Of a stretch of DNA of 5,514 nt, positions 4,503 through 5,514 are shown piece by piece. The position numbers and the translations under genes were made by a program. Positions within the stretch are counted from its first letter, which is position 1, and every line of letters begins with the position of its first letter. Under the pieces are notes generated by a model. That model saw only the letters and a program-made list of their open reading frames with translations. It made no database searches and had not been told where the DNA came from. Where the stretch lies: NCBI GenBank assembly GCA_948616985.1, contig CAPGDO010000032.1, forward strand, positions 1 to 5,514, given 5' to 3'. The DNA is from MGBC163016 sp910588905 (GTDB taxonomy: Bacteria; Actinomycetota; Coriobacteriia; Coriobacteriales; Eggerthellaceae).

Positions 4503-5514
4503 TTCAGAACATCCCTTCTCGATGCGTCCACAAGCATGAAAACACCGTCAGCAGTTCTCCATGTCACATCAATTTCTTCTCCATTCACAGTTATCCTCGT
4601 CCACGAAGGGTTCGTCATCATCCCTATCTTTTCTCCATATAGAAATGCAGCGTCTTGAATAGCGAAATATGCCGCTTCTTCTGACCCGTATCTATCTACA
4701 AAGGAATCCAATTCATGGCTTTTCTTTCCAAAAATATGATTCAGCTTATTTGAATCAACGCTCTCAGCTTTCTTGACGGCAGTTTTTGCTACCCCCTTCA
4801 TCCCAGCACCAAGCGCGAGCTTGCCGCCGGCCTTCAAGACGGAAGCGCCACCGAGCGTAAGAGCTTCGCTGAGGAAGAGCGTGCTCGTCAGAGCGAACAT
4901 GGGTCCATTGCCCTCTGTGGCGTAGATGAGGACGTCTGCATACGTGCCCGCGATGGGAACCCAGAAGAACGCCTCAGCGAAGCTCCTCGCTGTTGAGTTC
5001 ACCTTCTCATTGAGCCTTTGAGCGGCCCCGCAATAGATGGCTTGATACTCCTCTATGAGGTGAGCTGCGGCACCAAGATACCTCTTGGCAGCTTCCAGGT
5101 CACCCCTCCTCATGGCATCCTGCCCGAGCCACATGCTGGTATTAGCCTGTGCTTGGGCCCTCTTGGTGGCAGCGGAAGACCTAGTGGAGATGAGCCCGGA
5201 CCAGACTGTGAGCTGCCCAGGCAGGTTGGCGAAGCTATCGCCTCTGATCTGCGTGCCACCTGTGGGCTTGTACCAATTCGGATGAGAGGGATCCTTGAGC
5301 GGAGTGAAAAGGGTCTGCGCCCCTGTTGGACCATATACCCCAGGGGTATAGCTCCACTTCATCGAGATGCGGAAATGCCCCGTCGGGTCCACATGGTTCA
5401 CGGGGTCGGAGGCGCAGTAGAGGTAGCGGTTCAGCGTGATGGGGTCGAAGGCGTCCCCCAGGTAGGTGTCCGCCACCCCGAAGCGCCCCATCTCCGGGTC
5501 ATAGTGGCGGAAGC
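4499..5514 (-). CDS. Rhs-family polymorphic toxin, C-terminal part with toxin tip 1 (5' end outside window)
   Basis: The frame is open to the right edge, so this is the 3' end of a longer rhs gene. Numbering from the internal Met at 5491, residues 1-40 finish the Rhs core (GRFGVADTYLG, LNRYLYCASDPVNHVDPTGH). Residues 40-232 are a linker shared with the cassette at 3317-2133, and 233-330 are the tip. Rhs proteins form a beta-cage that encloses a toxic C-terminal domain for delivery into neighbouring cells. The tip begins near NKLNHIFGKKSHELDSF (248-264), followed by a helical EEAAYFAIQDAAF and beta-like RITVNGEEIDVTWRTADGVF. Tips opening with a similar NHIFG...H pattern are, as I recall, common in Rhs toxins and may be small nucleases. 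I cannot name the family or identify catalytic residues beyond candidate H252 and H259. The linker has hydrophobic stretches (FFWVPIAGTYADVLIYA and the next 30 residues) that may help tip release or membrane passage. It overlaps its immunity gene by four bases. Confidence 0.85.
   Translation of the reverse strand, partial: FRHYDPEMGRFGVADTYLGDAFDPITLNRYLYCASDPVNHVDPTGHFRISMKWSYTPGVYGPTGAQTLFTPLKDPSHPNWYKPTGGTQIRGDSFANLPGQLTVWSGLISTRSSAATKRAQAQANTSMWLGQDAMRRGDLEAAKRYLGAAAHLIEEYQAIYCGAAQRLNEKVNSTARSFAEAFFWVPIAGTYADVLIYATEGNGPMFALTSTLFLSEALTLGGASVLKAGGKLALGAGMKGVAKTAVKKAESVDSNKLNHIFGKKSHELDSFVDRYGSEEAAYFAIQDAAFLYGEKIGMMTNPSWTRITVNGEEIDVTWRTADGVFMLVDASRRDVLK
4512..4519 (-). promoter_or_regulatory. 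Ribosome binding site for the tip-1 immunity gene
   Basis: AGAAGGGA inside the toxin frame precedes the immunity ATG at 4502 by nine bases. With the ATGA stop/start overlap, it points to coupled translation of toxin and immunity protein. Confidence 0.6.
4796..5514 (-). repeat. 719-bp direct repeat, copy in the main rhs gene
   Basis: This is the partner of 2445-3163, almost identical over its full visible length and likely longer beyond the window. It stops sharply at 4795/4796, where the two toxin tips diverge. Bases to the left (4795-4005) are clearly more AT-rich than the repeat, marking the edge of the exchanged tip/immunity segment. Confidence 0.93.

Overview
The window is part of a bacterial Rhs/YD-repeat polymorphic-toxin locus. 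All credible genes lie on the minus strand, so it reads from high to low coordinates. The organism cannot be fixed from the sequence. The DNA is moderately GC-rich, gene starts carry GAGGA/AGGA-type ribosome binding sites, and genes within a cassette are tightly coupled. A Coriobacteriia-like actinobacterium or a GC-rich Firmicute would fit, but this is a weak guess. No transposase, integrase, tRNA, rRNA or CRISPR array was seen.

Layout in transcription order. (1) 5514-4499: the 3' end of an rhs gene that runs in from outside the window. It holds the last part of the Rhs core, a long cassette-conserved linker and a short toxin tip ('tip 1', starting around NKLNHIFG). (2) 4502-4005: its immunity gene, overlapping the toxin stop by ATGA. 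(3) 4027-3598: debris of at least one other toxin tip. It includes a clear AHH-type (HNH/EndoVII superfamily) nuclease remnant broken by two apparent single-base deletions. (4) 3600-3350: a cassette-border block of three small palindromes and a 49-bp element with 7-bp inverted ends. (5) about 3346-2133: a second, 5'-truncated rhs fragment with the same core and linker but a different toxin tip ('tip 2', KHGDRH...TINVGTY). (6) 2129-1194: a 311-residue presumed immunity protein. (7) 1075-542: a small lipoprotein of unknown role. (8) 541-105: a gene-free stretch with strong hairpins and a second copy of the border block. (9) 104-1: the frameshifted start of a third rhs fragment that leaves the window.

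The genes fit the known Rhs pattern of one full-length gene followed by displaced 'orphan' C-terminal cassettes. Each cassette keeps a stretch of core, so homologous recombination could swap its tip and immunity gene onto the main gene. The direct evidence is a 719-bp direct repeat (2445-3163 and 4796-5514). By eye it differs at only five bases, all within about 75 bp of the point where the tips diverge. The repeated border block suggests that cassettes have been added as units. Neither toxin tip nor either immunity protein could be assigned to a named family with confidence, so the two toxin/immunity pairs and the cassette-border repeat are the main candidates for undescribed biology.
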